DNA of 64,000 nucleotides from positions 7,450,001 through 7,514,000 of the forward strand of contig CM077673.1 in NCBI GenBank assembly GCA_039707655.1, written 5' to 3'. The notes below the pieces were generated by a model that was given only the letters and a program-made list of their open reading frames with translations, did not search any database and was not told where the DNA came from. This stretch comes from Elymus sibiricus (Eukaryota; Streptophyta; Magnoliopsida; Poales; Poaceae). Positions within the stretch are counted from its first letter, which is position 1, and each line of letters opens with the position of its first letter. Positions 11,501 to 25,049 of the stretch are shown here, one piece after another. The translations under genes and the position numbers were made by a program.

Positions 11501-14177
11501 CCCGTATGCGGACCCCAGGGTTCCCCGGACGTTTGGATCGCCCCGGGACCAAAATTAGTGAGTAATAGCATAAAAAACTAGCCGGGACACACAAAATCTG
11601 CTAGTTTTGGCGAGGTCCCCGTAACCGCACCCCGGGCTTCCCCGAACGTTCGGATGACCACAACTACCGAAAAACAGTGAATGATAGCATAGAAATCTGG
11701 TCAGAATGGACAAAATCTGCGAGTTTTGGCGAGGTCCCCGTAAGCGGACCCTGGGGTTCCCCGAACATGTGGTTCGCCCCGAGACCGAAAATCAATGAGT
11801 AATAGCATACAAAACTGGCCGAAACGGAAAAAATCTGCGAGTTTTGGCGAGGTCCACGTAACCGCACCCCGGGCTTCCCCGAACGTTCGGACGACCACGA
11901 CTACCAAAAACCAGTGAATAATAGCATAGAAAACTGGTAGGAATGGACCAAATCTGCGAGTTTTGGCCAGGTCCCCGTATGCGGACCCCAGGGTTCCCCG
12001 GACGTTTGGATCGCCCCGGGACCAAAATTAGTGAGTAATAGCATAAAAAACTAGCCGGGACACACAAAATCTGCTAGTTTTGGCGAGGTCCCCGTAACCG
12101 CACCCCGGGCTTCCCCGAACGTTCGGATGACCACAACTACCGAAAAACAGTGAATGATAGCATAGAAATCTGGTCAGAATGGACAAAATCTGCGAGTTTT
12201 GGCGAGGTCCCCGTAAGCGGACCCTGGGGTTCCCCGAACATGTGGATCGCCCCGAGACCGAAAATCAATGAGTAATAGCATACAAAACTGGCCGAAACGG
12301 AAAAAATCTGCGAGTTTTGGCGAGGTCCACGTAACCGCACCCCGGGCTTCCCCGAACGTTCGGACGACCACGACTACCAAAAACCAGTGAATAATAGCAT
12401 AGAAAACTGGTAAAATGGACCAAATCTGCGAGTTTTGGCCAGGTCCCCGTATGCGGACCCCGGGGTTCCCCGGACGTTTGGATCGCCCCGGGACCAAAAT
12501 TAGTGAGTAATAGCATAAAAAACTAGCCGGGACACAAAATCTGCTAGTTTTGGCGAGGTCCCCGTAACCGCACCCCGGGCTTCCCCGAACGTTCGGATGA
12601 CCACAACTACCGAAAAACAGTGAATGATAGCATAGAAATCTGGTCAGAATGGACAAAATCTGCGAGTTTTGGCGAGGTCCCCGTAAGCGGACCCTGGGGT
12701 TCCCCGAACATTTGGATCGCCCCGAGACCGAAAATCAATGAGTAATAGCATACAAAACTGGCCGAAACGGAAAACATCTGCGAGTTTTGGCGAGGTCCAC
12801 GTAACCGCACCCCGGGCTTCCCCGAACGTTCGGACGACCACGACTACCAAAAACCAGTGAATAATAGCATAGAAAACTGGTAGGAATGGACCAAATCTGC
12901 GAGTTTTGGCCAGGTCCCCGTATGCGGACCCCGGGGTTCCCCGGACGTTTGGATCGCCCCGGGACCAAAATTAGTGAGTAATAGCAAAAAAAACTAGCCG
13001 GGACACACAAAATCTGCTAGTTTTGGCGAGGTCCCCGTAACCGCACCCCGGGCTTCCCCGAACGTTCGGATGACCACAACTACCGAAAAGCAGTGAATGA
13101 TAGCATAGAAATCTGGTCAGAATGGACAAAATCTGCGAGTTTTGGCGAGGTCCCCGTAAGCGGACCCTGGGGTTCCCCGAACATTTGGATCGCCCCGAGA
13201 CCGAAAATCAATGAGTAATAGCATACAAAACTGGCCGAAACGGAAAAAATCTGCGAGTTTTGGCGAGGTCCACGTAACCGCACCCCGGGCTTCCCCGAAC
13301 GTTCGGACGACCACGACTACCAAAAACCAGTGAATAATAGCATAGAAAACTGGTAGGAATGGACCAAATCTGCGAGTTTTGGCCAGGTCCCCGTATGCGG
13401 ACCCCAGGGTTCCCCGGACGTTTGGATCGCCCCGGGACCAAAATTAGTGAGTAATAGCATAAAAAACTAGCCGGGACACACAAAATCTGCTAGTTTTGGC
13501 GAGGTCCCCGTAACCGCACCCCGGGCTTCCCCGAACGTTCGGATGACCACAACTACCGAAAAACAGTGAATGATAGCATAGAAATCTGGTCAGAATGGAC
13601 AAAATCTGCGAGTTTTGGCGAGGTCCCCGTAAGCGGACCCTGGGGTTCCCCGAACATGTGGATCGCCCCGAGACCGAAAATCAATGAGTAATAGCATACA
13701 AAACTGGCCGAAACGGAAAAAATCTGCGAGTTTTGGCGAGGTCCACGTAACCGCACCCCGGGCTTCCCCGAACGTTCGGACGACCACGACTACCAAAAAC
13801 CAGTGAATAATAGCATAGAAAACTGGTAGGAATGGACCAAATCTGCGAGTTTTGGCCAGGTCCCCGTATGCGGACCCCAGGGTTCCCCGGACGTTTGGAT
13901 CGCCCCGGGACCAAAATTAGTGAGTAATAGCATAAAAAACTAGCCGGGACACACAAAATCTGCTAGTTTTGGCGAGGTCCCCGTAACCGCACCCCGGGCT
14001 TCCCCGAACGTTCGGATGACCACAACTACCGAAAAACAGTGAATGATAGCATAGAAATCTGGTCAGAATGGACAAAATCTGCGAGTTTTGGCGAGGTCCC
14101 CGTAAGCGGACCCTGGGGTTCCCCGAACATGTGGATCGCCCCGAGACCGAAAATCAATGAGTAATAGCATACAAAAC
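8509..14177. repeat. Three copies of a 4-unit superrepeat (~1.89 kb)
   Basis: The copies are 8509-10399 (1891 bp), 10400-12288 (1889 bp) and 12289-14177 (1889 bp), each with unit order D, A, H, H. Private marks recur at exactly 1889 bp. One is gtggttcgcc in M4, at 9882 and 11771. Another is a 2-bp loss in M3 (ggacacaaaa), starting at 10641 and 12530. The M1 allele ggaaaacatc appears in the second unit of all three copies, and also in unit 25. A shortened further copy (D, A, H) follows at 14178-15595. Confidence 0.85.
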
Positions 14178-16067
14178 TGGCCGAAACGGAAAAAATCTGC
14201 GAGTTTTGGCGAGGTCCACGTAACCGCACCCCGGGCTTCCCCGAACGTTCGGACGACCACGACTACCAAAAACCAGTGAATAATAGCATAGAAAACTGGT
14301 AAAATGGACCAAATCTGCGAGTTTTGGCCAGGTCCCCGTATGCGGACCCCGGGGTTCCCCGGACGTTTGGATCGCCCCGGGACCAAAATTAGTGAGTAAT
14401 AGCATAAAAAACTAGCCGGGACACACAAAATCTGCTAGTTTTGGCGAGGTCCCCGTAACCGCACCCCGGGCTTCCCCGAACGTTCGGATGACCACAACTA
14501 CCGAAAAACAGTGAATGATAGCATAGAAATCTGGTCAGAATGGACAAAATCTGCGAGTTTTGGCGAGGTCCCCGTAAGCGGACCCTGGGGTTCCCCGAAC
14601 ATTTGGATCGCCCCGAGACCGAAAATCAATGAGTAATAGCATACAAAACTGGCCGAAACGGAAAACATCTGCGAGTTTTGGCGAGGTCCACGTAACCGCA
14701 CCCCGGGCTTCCCCGAACGTTCGGACGACCACGACTACCAAAAACCAGTGAATAATAGCATAGAAAACTGGTAGGAATGGACCAAATCTGCGAGTTTTGG
14801 CCAGGTCCCCGTATGCGGACCCCGGGGTTCCCCGGACGTTTGGATCGCCCCGGGACCAAAATTAGTGAGTAATAGCAAAAAAAACTAGCCGGGACACACA
14901 AAATCTGCTAGTTTTGGCGAGGTCCCCGTAACCGCACCCCGGGCTTCCCCGAACGTTCGGATGACCACAACTACCGAAAAGCAGTGAATGATAGCATAGA
15001 AATCTGGTCAGAATGGACAAAATCTGCGAGTTTTGGGGAGGTCCCCGTAAGCGGACCCTGGGGTTCCCCGAACATTTGGATCGCCCCGAGACCGAAAATC
15101 AATGAGTAATAGCATACAAAACTGGCCGAAACGGAAAAAATCTGCGAGTTTTGGCGAGGTCCACGTAACCGCACCCCGGGCTTCCCCGAACGTTCGGACG
15201 ACCACGACTACCAAAAACCAGTGAATAATAGCATAGAAAACTGGTAGGAATGGACCAAATCTGCGAGTTTTGGCCAGGTCCCCGTATGCGGACCCCAGGG
15301 TTCCCCGGACGTTTGGATCGCCCCGGGACCAAAATTAGTGAGTAATAGCATAAAAAACTAGCCGGGACACACAAAATCTGCTAGTTTTGGCGAGGTCCCC
15401 GTAACCGCACCCCGGGCTTCCCCGAACGTTCGGATGACCACAACTACCGAAAAACAGTGAATGATAGCATAGAAATCTGGTCAGAATGGACAAAATCTGC
15501 GAGTTTTGGGGAGGTCCCCGTAAGCGGACCCTGGGGTTCCCCGAACATGTGGATCGCCCCGAGACCGAAAATCAATGAGTAATAGCATACAAAACTGGCC
15601 GAAACGGAAAAAATCTGCGAGTTTTGGCGAGGTCCACGTAACCGCACCCCGGGCTTCCCCGAACGTTCGGACGACCACGACTACCAAAAACCAGTGAATA
15701 ATAGCATAGAAAACTGGTAAAATGGACCAAATCTGCGAGTTTTGGCCAGGTCCCCGTATGCGGACCCCGGGGTTCCCCGGACGTTTGGATCGCCCCGGGA
15801 CCAAAATTAGTGAGTAATAGCATAAAAAACTAGCCGGGACACACAAAATCTTCTAGTTTTGGCGAGGTCCCCGTAACCGCACCCCGGGCTTCCCCGAACG
15901 TTCGGATGACCACAACTACCGAAAAACAGTGAATGATAGCATAGAAATCTGGTCAGAATGGACAAAATCTGCGAGTTTTGGCGAGGTCCCCGTAAGCGGA
16001 CCCTGGGGTTCCCCGAACATTTGGATCGCCCCGAGACCGAAAATCAATGAGTAATAGCATACAAAAC
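14178..16067. repeat. HOR units 31-34, partial continuation of the 4-unit block
   Basis: Unit starts are 14178 (D), 14650 (AF), 15123 (H) and 15596 (D). Units 32 and 33 share the M4 variant ttttggggaggtcc (near 15036 and 15509), which reappears in units 37 and 42. This suggests local spread of that variant between neighbouring units. Confidence 0.8.
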
Positions 16068-18431
16068 TGGCCGAAACGGAAAAAATCTGCGAGTTTTGGC
16101 GAGGTCCACGTAACCGCACCCCGGGCTTCCCCGAACGTTCGGACGACCACGACTACCAAAAACCAGTGAATAATAGCATAGAAAACTGGTAGGAATGGAC
16201 CAAATCTGCGAGTTTTGGCCAGGTCCCCGTATGCGGACCCCAGGGTTCCCCGGACGTTTGGATCGCCCCGGGACCAAAATTAGTGAGTAATAGCATAAAA
16301 AACTAGCCGGGACACACAAAATCTGCTAGTTTTGGCGAGGTCCCCGTAACCGCACCCCGGGCTTCCCCGAACGTTCGGATGACCACAACTACCGAAAAAC
16401 AGTGAATGATAGCATAGAAATCTGGTCAGAATGGACAAAATCTGCGAGTTTTGGCGAGGTCCCCGTAAGCGGACCCTGGGGTTCCCCGAACATGTGGATC
16501 GCCCCGAGACCGAAAATCAATGAGTAATAGCATACAAAACTGGCCGAAACGGAAAAAATCTGCGAGTTTTGGCGAGGTCCACGTAACCGCACCCCGGGCT
16601 TCCCCGAACGTTCGGACGACCACGACTACCAAAAACCAGTGAATAATAGCATAGAAAACTGGTAAAATGGACCAAATCTGCGAGTTTTGGCCAGGTCCCC
16701 GTATGCGGACCCCGGGGTTCCCCGGACGTTTGGATCGCCCCGGGACCAAAATTAGTGAGTAATAGCATAAAAAACTAGCCGGGACACACAAAATCTTCTA
16801 GTTTTGGCGAGGTCCCCGTAACCGCACCCCGGGCTTCCCCGAACGTTCGGATGACCACAACTACCGAAAAACAGTGAATGATAGCATAGAAATCTGGTCA
16901 GAATGGACAAAATCTGCGAGTTTTGGCGAGGTCCCCGTAAGCGGACCCTGGGGTTCCCCGAACATTTGGATCGCCCCGAGACCGAAAATCAATGAGTAAT
17001 AGCATACAAAACTGGCCGAAACGGAAAACATCTGCGATTTTTGGCGAGGTCCACGTAACCGCACCCCGGGCTTCCCCGAACGTTCGGACGACCACGACTA
17101 CCAAAAACCAGTGAATAATAGCATAGAAAACTGGTAGGAATGGACCAAATCTGCGAGTTTTGGCCAGGTCCCCGTATGCGGACCCCGGGGTTCCCCGGAC
17201 GTTTGGATCGCCCCGGGACCAAAATTAGTGAGTAATAGCAAAAAAAACTAGCCGGGACACACAAAATCTTCTAGTTTTGGCGAGGTCCCCGTAACCGCAC
17301 CCCGGGCTTCCCCGAACGTTCGGATGACCACAACTACCGAAAAGCAGTGAATGATAGCATAGAAATCTGGTCAGAATGGACAAAATCTGCGAGTTTTGGG
17401 GAGGTCCCCGTAAACGGACCCTGGGGTTCCCCGAACATTTGGATCGCCCCGAGACCGAAAATCAATGAGTAATAGCATACAAAACTGGCCGAAACGGAAA
17501 AAATCTGCGAGTTTTGGCGAGGTCCACGTAACCGCACCCCGGGCTTCCCCGAACGTTCGGACGACCACGACTACCAAAAACCAGTGAATAATAGCATAGA
17601 AAACTGGTAGGAATGGACCAAATCTGCGAGTTTTGGCCAGGTCCCCGTATGCGGACCCCAGGGTTCCCCGGACGTTTGGATCGCCCCGGGACCAAAATTA
17701 GTGAGTAATAGCATAAAAAACTAGCCGGGACACACAAAATCTGCTAGTTTTGGCGAGGTCCCCGTAACCGCACCCCGGGCTTCCCCGAACGTTCGGATGA
17801 CCACAACTACCGGAAAACAGTGAATGATAGCATAGAAATCTGGTCAGAATGGACAAAATCTGCGAGTTTTGGCGAGGTCCCCGTAAGCGGACCCTGGGGT
17901 TCCCCGAACATGTGGATCGCCCCGAGACCGAAAATCAATGAGTAATAGCATACAAAACTGGCCGAAACGGAAAAAATCTGCGAGTTTTGGCGAGGTCCAC
18001 GTAACCGCACCCCGGGCTTCCCCGAACGTTCGGACGACCACGACTACCAAAAACCAGTGAATAATAGCATAGAAAACTGGTAAAATGGACCAAATCTGCG
18101 AGTTTTGGCCAGGTCCCCGTATGCGGACCCCGGGGTTCCCCGGACGTTTGGATCGCCCCGGGACCAAAATTAGTGAGTAATAGCAAAAAAAAACTAGCCG
18201 GGACACACAAAATCTTCTAGTTTTGGCGAGGTCCCCGTAACCGCACCCCGGGCTTCCCCGAACGTTCGGATGACCACAACTACCGAAAAACAGTGAATGA
18301 TAGCATAGAAATCTGGTCAGAATGGACAAAATCTGCGAGTTTTGGCGAGGTCCCCGTAAGCGGACCCTGGGGTTCCCCGAACATTTGGATCGCCCCGAGA
18401 CCGAAAATCAATGAGTAATAGCATACAAAAC
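16068..18431. repeat. 2364-bp superrepeat, copy 1 (units 35-39)
   Basis: Units 35 H, 36 D, 37 AF, 38 H and 39 DF, starting at 16068, 16541, 17013, 17486 and 17959. It holds four private marks found again exactly 2364 bp downstream. They are gcgattttt in M1 (from 17035), ggggagg with taaacgg in M4 (17398-17417), accggaaaacag in M3 (17809-17820), and a nine-A run (18185-18193). The extra A cancels the 1-bp D deletion, so unit 39 is 473 bp. Confidence 0.9.
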
Positions 18432-20795
18432 TGGCCGAAACGGAAAAAATCTGCGAGTTTTGGCGAGGTCCACGTAACCGCACCCCGGGCTTCCCCGAAC
18501 GTTCGGACGACCACGACTACCAAAAACCAGTGAATAATAGCATAGAAAACTGGTAGGAATGGACCAAATCTGCGAGTTTTGGCCAGGTCCCCGTATGCGG
18601 ACCCCAGGGTTCCCCGGACGTTTGGATCGCCCCGGGACCAAAATTAGTGAGTAATAGCATAAAAAACTAGCCGGGACACACAAAATCTGCTAGTTTTGGC
18701 GAGGTCCCCGTAACCGCACCCCGGGCTTCCCCGAACGTTCGGATGACCACAACTACCGAAAAACAGTGAATGATAGCATAGAAATCTGGTCAGAATGGAC
18801 AAAATCTGCGAGTTTTGGCGAGGTCCCCGTAAGCGGACCCTGGGGTTCCCCGAACATGTGGATCGCCCCGAGACCGAAAATCAATGAGTAATAGCATACA
18901 AAACTGGCCGAAACGGAAAAAATCTGCGAGTTTTGGCGAGGTCCACGTAACCGCACCCCGGGCTTCCCCGAACGTTCGGACGACCACGACTACCAAAAAC
19001 CAGTGAATAATAGCATAGAAAACTGGTAAAATGGACCAAATCTGCGAGTTTTGGCCAGGTCCCCGTATGCGGACCCCGGGGTTCCCCGGACGTTTGGATC
19101 GCCCCGGGACCAAAATTAGTGAGTAATAGCATAAAAAACTAGCCGGGACACACAAAATCTTCTAGTTTTGGCGAGGTCCCCGTAACCGCACCCCGGGCTT
19201 CCCCGAACGTTCGGATGACCACAACTACCGAAAAACAGTGAATGATAGCATAGAAATCTGGTCAGAATGGACAAAATCTGCGAGTTTTGGCGAGGTCCCC
19301 GTAAGCGGACCCTGGGGTTCCCCGAACATTTGGATCGCCCCGAGACCGAAAATCAATGAGTAATAGCATACAAAACTGGCCGAAACGGAAAACATCTGCG
19401 ATTTTTGGCGAGGTCCACGTAACCGCACCCCGGGCTTCCCCGAACGTTCGGACGACCACGACTACCAAAAACCAGTGAATAATAGCATAGAAAACTGGTA
19501 GGAATGGACCAAATCTGCGAGTTTTGGCCAGGTCCCCGTATGCGGACCCCGGGGTTCCCCGGACGTTTGGATCGCCCCGGGACCAAAATTAGTGAGTAAT
19601 AGCAAAAAAAACTAGCCGGGACACACAAAATCTTCTAGTTTTGGCGAGGTCCCCGTAACCGCACCCCGGGCTTCCCCGAACGTTCGGATGACCACAACTA
19701 CCGAAAAGCAGTGAATGATAGCATAGAAATCTGGTCAGAATGGACAAAATCTGCGAGTTTTGGGGAGGTCCCCGTAAACGGACCCTGGGGTTCCCCGAAC
19801 ATTTGGATCGCCCCGAGACCGAAAATCAATGAGTAATAGCATACAAAACTGGCCGAAACGGAAAAAATCTGCGAGTTTTGGCGAGGTCCACGTAACCGCA
19901 CCCCGGGCTTCCCCGAACGTTCGGACGACCACGACTACCAAAAACCAGTGAATAATAGCATAGAAAACTGGTAGGAATGGACCAAATCTGCGAGTTTTGG
20001 CCAGGTCCCCGTATGCGGACCCCAGGGTTCCCCGGACGTTTGGATCGCCCCGGGACCAAAATTAGTGAGTAATAGCATAAAAAACTAGCCGGGACACACA
20101 AAATCTGCTAGTTTTGGCGAGGTCCCCGTAACCGCACCCCGGGCTTCCCCGAACGTTCGGATGACCACAACTACCGGAAAACAGTGAATGATAGCATAGA
20201 AATCTGGTCAGAATGGACAAAATCTGCGAGTTTTGGCGAGGTCCCCGTAAGCGGACCCTGGGGTTCCCCGAACATGTGGATCGCCCCGAGACCGAAAATC
20301 AATGAGTAATAGCATACAAAACTGGCCGAAACGGAAAAAATCTGCGAGTTTTGGCGAGGTCCACGTAACCGCACCCCGGGCTTCCCCGAACGTTCGGACG
20401 ACCACGACTACCAAAAACCAGTGAATAATAGCATAGAAAACTGGTAAAATGGATCAAATCTGCGAGTTTTGGCCAGGTCCCCGTATGCGGACCCCGGGGT
20501 TCCCCGGACGTTTGGATCGCCCCGGGACCAAAATTAGTGAGTAATAGCAAAAAAAAACTAGCCGGGACACACAAAATCTTCTAGTTTTGGCGAGGTCCCC
20601 GTAACCGCACCCCGGGCTTCCCCGAACGTTCGGATGACCACAACTACCGAAAAGCAGTGAATGATAGCATAGAAATCTGGTCAGAATGGACAAAATCTGC
20701 GAGTTTTGGCGAGGTCCCCGTAAGCGGACCCTGGGGTTCCCCGAACATTTGGATCGCCCCGAGACCGAAAATCAATGAGTAATAGCATACAAAAC
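18432..20795. repeat. 2364-bp superrepeat, copy 2 (units 40-44)
   Basis: It repeats the order H, D, AF, H, DF of the preceding block, with the same private marks at +2364 bp (gcgattttt from 19399, taaacgg from 19775, cggaaaacag from 20175, nine-A run 20549-20557). After the A-run the copies part: unit 39 has aaaaacag but unit 44 has aaaagcag. The duplicated tract therefore ends between about 20558 and 20655. Unit 44 also has a private gatcaaatc near 20453. Confidence 0.9.
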
Positions 20796-22214
20796 TGGCC
20801 GAAACGGAAAAAATCTGCGAGTTTTGGCGAGGTCCACGTAACCGCACCCCGGGCTTCCCCGAACGTTCGGACGACCACGACTACCAAAAACCAGTGAATA
20901 ATAGCATAGAAAACTGGTAGGAATGGACCAAATCTGCGAGTTTTGGCCAGGTCCCCGTATGCGGACCCCAGGGTTCCCCGGACGTTTGGATCGCCCCGGG
21001 ACCAAAATTAGTGAGTAATAGCATAAAAAACTAGCCGGGACACACAAAATCTGCTAGTTTTGGCGAGGTCCCCGTAACCGCACCCCGGGCTTCCCCGAAC
21101 GTTCGGATGACCACAACTACCGAAAAACAGTGAATGATAGCATAGAAATCTGGTCAGAATGGACAAAATCTGCGAGTTTTGGCGAGGTCCCCGTAAGCGG
21201 ACCCTGGGGTTCCCCGAACATTTGGATCGCCCCGAGACCGAAAATCAATGAGTAATAGCATACAAAACTGGCCGAAACGGAAAAAATCTGCGAGTTTTGG
21301 CGAGGTCCACGTAACCGCACCCCGGGCTTCCCCGAACGTTCGGACGACCACGACTACCAAAAACCAGTGAATAATAGCATAGAAAACTGGTAGGAATGGA
21401 CCAAATCTGCGAGTTTTGGCCAGGTCCCCGTATGCGGACCCCAGGGTTCCCCGGACGTTTGGATCGCCCCGGGACCAAAATTAGTGAGTAATAGCATAAA
21501 AAACTAGCCGGGACACACAAAATCTGCTAGTTTTGGCGAGGTCCCCGTAACCGCACCCCGGGCTTCCCCGAACGTTCGGATGACCACAACTACCGAAAAA
21601 CAGTGAATGATAGCATAGAAATCTGGTCAGAATGGACAAAATCTGCGAGTTTTGGCGAGGTCCCCGTAAGCGGACCCTGGGGTTCCCCGAACATTTGGAT
21701 CGCCCCGAGACCGAAAATCAATGAGTAATAGCATACAAAACTGGCCGAAACGGAAAAAATCTGCGAGTTTTGGCGAGGTCCACGTAACCGCACCCCGGGC
21801 TTCCCCGAACGTTCGGACGACCACGACTACCAAAAACCAGTGAATAATAGCATAGAAAACTGGTAGGAATGGACCAAATCTGCGAGTTTTGGCCAGGTCC
21901 CCGTATGCGGACCCCAGGGTTCCCCGGACGTTTGGATCGCCCCGGGACCAAAATTAGTGAGTAATAGCATAAAAAACTAGCCGGGACACACAAAATCTGC
22001 TAGTTTTGGCGAGGTCCCCGTAACCGCACCCCGGGCTTCCCCGAACGTTCGGATGACCACAACTACCGAAAAACAGTGAATGATAGCATAGAAATCTGGT
22101 CAGAATGGACAAAATCTGCGAGTTTTGGCGAGGTCCCCGTAAGCGGACCCTGGGGTTCCCCGAACATTTGGATCGCCCCGAGACCGAAAATCAATGAGTA
22201 ATAGCATACAAAAC
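20796..22214. repeat. HOR units 45-47, tandem triplication of one unmarked unit
   Basis: Three consecutive 473-bp units (20796, 21269, 21742) carry none of the diagnostic alleles. All have ggtaggaatgg, aacatttgg, aaaaacag and agcataaaaaact. I saw no differences among them when comparing them by eye. This is the only run of three such units in the window. Confidence 0.8.
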
Positions 22215-25049
22215 TGGCCGAAACGGAAAAAATCTGCGAGTTTTGGCGAGGTCCACGTAACCGCACCCCGGGCTTCCCCGAACGTTCGGACGACCACGAC
22301 TACCAAAAACCAGTGAATAATAGCATAGAAAACTGGTAGGAATGGACCAAATCTGCGAGTTTTGGCCAGGTCCCCGTATGCGGACCCCAGGGTTCCCCGG
22401 ACGTTTGGATCGCCCCGGGACCAAAATTAGTGAGTAATAGCATAAAAAACTAGCCGGGACACACAAAATCTGCTAGTTTTGGCGAGGTCCCCGTAACCGC
22501 ACCCCGGGCTTCCCCGAACGTTCGGATGACCACAACTACCGAAAAACAGTGAATGATAGCATAGAAATCTGGTCAGAATGGACAAAATCTGCGAGTTTTG
22601 GCGAGGTCCCCGTAAGCGGACCCTGGGGTTCCCCGAACATGTGGATCGCCCCGAGACCGAAAATCAATGAGTAATAGCATACAAAACAGGCCGAAACGGA
22701 AAAAATCTGCGAGTTTTGGCGAGGTCCACGTAACCGCACCCCGGGCTTCCCCGAACGTTCGGACGACCACGACTACCAAAAACCAGTGAATAATAGCATA
22801 GAAAACTGGTAAAATGGACCAAATCTGCGAGTTTTGGCCAGGTCCCCGTATGCGGACCCCAGGGTTCCCCGGACGTTTGGATCGCCCCGGGACCAAAATT
22901 AGTGAGTAATAGCATAAAAAACTAGCCGGGACACACAAAATCTGCTAGTTTTGGCGAGGTCCCCGTAACCGCACCCCGGGCTTCCCCGAACGTTCGGATG
23001 ACCACAACTACCGAAAAACAGTGAATGATAGCATAGAAATCTGGTCAGAATGGACAAAATCTGCGAGTTTTGGCGAGGTCCCCGTAAGCGGACCCTGGGG
23101 TTCCCCGAACATTTGGATCGCCCCGAGACCGAAAATCAATGAGTAATAGCATACAAAACTGGCCGAAACGGAAAAAATCTGCGAGTTTTGGCGAGGTCCA
23201 CGTAACCGCACCCCGGGCTTCCCCGAACGTTCGGACGACCACGACTACCAAAAACCAGTGAATAATAGCATAGAAAACTGGTAGGAATGGACCAAATCTG
23301 CGAGTTTTGGCCAGGTCCCCGTATGCGGACCCCAGGGTTCCCCGGACGTTTGGATCGCCCCGGGACCAAAATTAGTGAGTAATAGCATAAAAAACTAGCC
23401 GGGACACACAAAATCTGCTAGTTTTGGCGAGGTCCCCGTAACCGCACCCCGGGCTTCCCCGAACGTTCGGATGACCACAACTACCGAAAAACAGTGAATG
23501 ATAGCATAGAAATCTGGTCAGAATGGACAAAATCTGCGAGTTTTGGCGAGGTCCCCGTAAGCGGACCCTGGGGTTCCCCGAACATGTGGATCGCCCCGAG
23601 ACCGAAAATCAATGAGTAATAGCATACAAAACTGGCCGAAACGGAAAAAATCTGCGAGTTTTGGCGAGGTCCACGTAACCGCACCCCGGGCTTCCCCGAA
23701 CGTTCGGACGACCACGACTACCAAAAACCAGTGAATAATAGCATAGAAAACTGGTAAAATGGACCAAATCTGCGAGTTTTGGCCAGGTCCCCGTATGCGG
23801 ACCCCAGGGTTCCCCGGACGTTTGGATCGCCCCGGGACCAAAATTAGTGAGTAATAGCATAAAAAACTAGCCGGGACACACAAAATCTGCTAGTTTTGGC
23901 GAGGTCCCCGTAACCGCACCCCGGGCTTCCCCGAACGTTCGGATGACCACAACTACCGAAAAACAGTGAATGATAGCATAGAAATCTGGTCAGAATGGAC
24001 AAAATCTGCGAGTTTTGGCGAGGTCCCCGTAAGCGGACCCTGGGGTTCCCCGAACATTTGGATCGCCCCGAGACCGAAAATCAATGAGTAATAGCATACA
24101 AAACTGGCCGAAACGGAAAAAATCTGCGAGTTTTGGCGAGGTCCACGTAACCGCACCCCGGGCTTCCCCGAACGTTCGGACGACCACGACTACCAAAAAC
24201 CAGTGAATAATAGCATAGAAAACTGGTAGGAATGGACCAAATCTGCGAGTTTTGGCCAGGTCCCCGTATGCGGACCCCAGGGTTCCCCGGACGTTTGGAT
24301 CGCCCCGGGACCAAAATTAGTGAGTAATAGCATAAAAAACTAGCCGGGACACACAAAATCTGCTAGTTTTGGCGAGGTCCCCGTAACCGCACCCCGGGCT
24401 TCCCCGAACGTTCGGATGACCACAACTACCGAAAAACAGTGAATGATAGCATAGAAATCTGGTCAGAATGGACAAAATCTGCGAGTTTTGGCAAGGTCCC
24501 CGTAAGCGGACCCTGGGGTTCCCCGAACATGTGGATCGCCCCGAGACCGAAAATCAATGAGTAATAGCATACAAAACTGGCCGAAACGGAAAAAATCTGC
24601 GAGTTTTGGCGAGGTCCACGTAACCGCACCCCGGGCTTCCCCGAACGTTCGGACGACCACGACTACCAAAAACCAGTGAATAATAGCATAGAAAACTGGT
24701 AAAATGGACCAAATCTGCGAGTTTTGGCCAGGTCCCCGTATGCGGACCCCAGGGTTCCCCGGACGTTTGGATCGCCCCGGGACCAAAATTAGTGAGTAAT
24801 AGCATAAAAAACTAGCCGGGACACACAAAATCTGCTAGTTTTGGCGAGGTCCCCGTAACCGCACCCCGGGCTTCCCCGAACGTTCGGATGACCACAACTA
24901 CCGAAAAACAGTGAATGATAGCATAGAAATCTGGTCAGAATGGACAAAATCTGCGAGTTTTGGCGAGGTCCCCGTAAGCGGACCCTGGGGTTCCCCGAAC
25001 ATTTGGATCGCCCCGAGACCGAAAATCAATGAGTAATAGCATACAAAAC
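22215..25049. repeat. Three copies of a 945-bp H-D dimer of HORs
   Basis: Units 48-53 alternate H (473 bp) and D (472 bp) in three pairs: 22215-23159, 23160-24104 and 24105-25049. Private changes are cacaaaacagg near 22684 (unit 48) and ttttggcaagg at 24493 (unit 52). The latter variant also appears at 42925. Confidence 0.88.

Noticed and set aside
18185..18193. Poly-A tract as a retroelement tail or target-site scar
   Set aside because: It is the M2 end A-run lengthened by one base, with intact satellite on both sides and the same phase. No inserted sequence is present.
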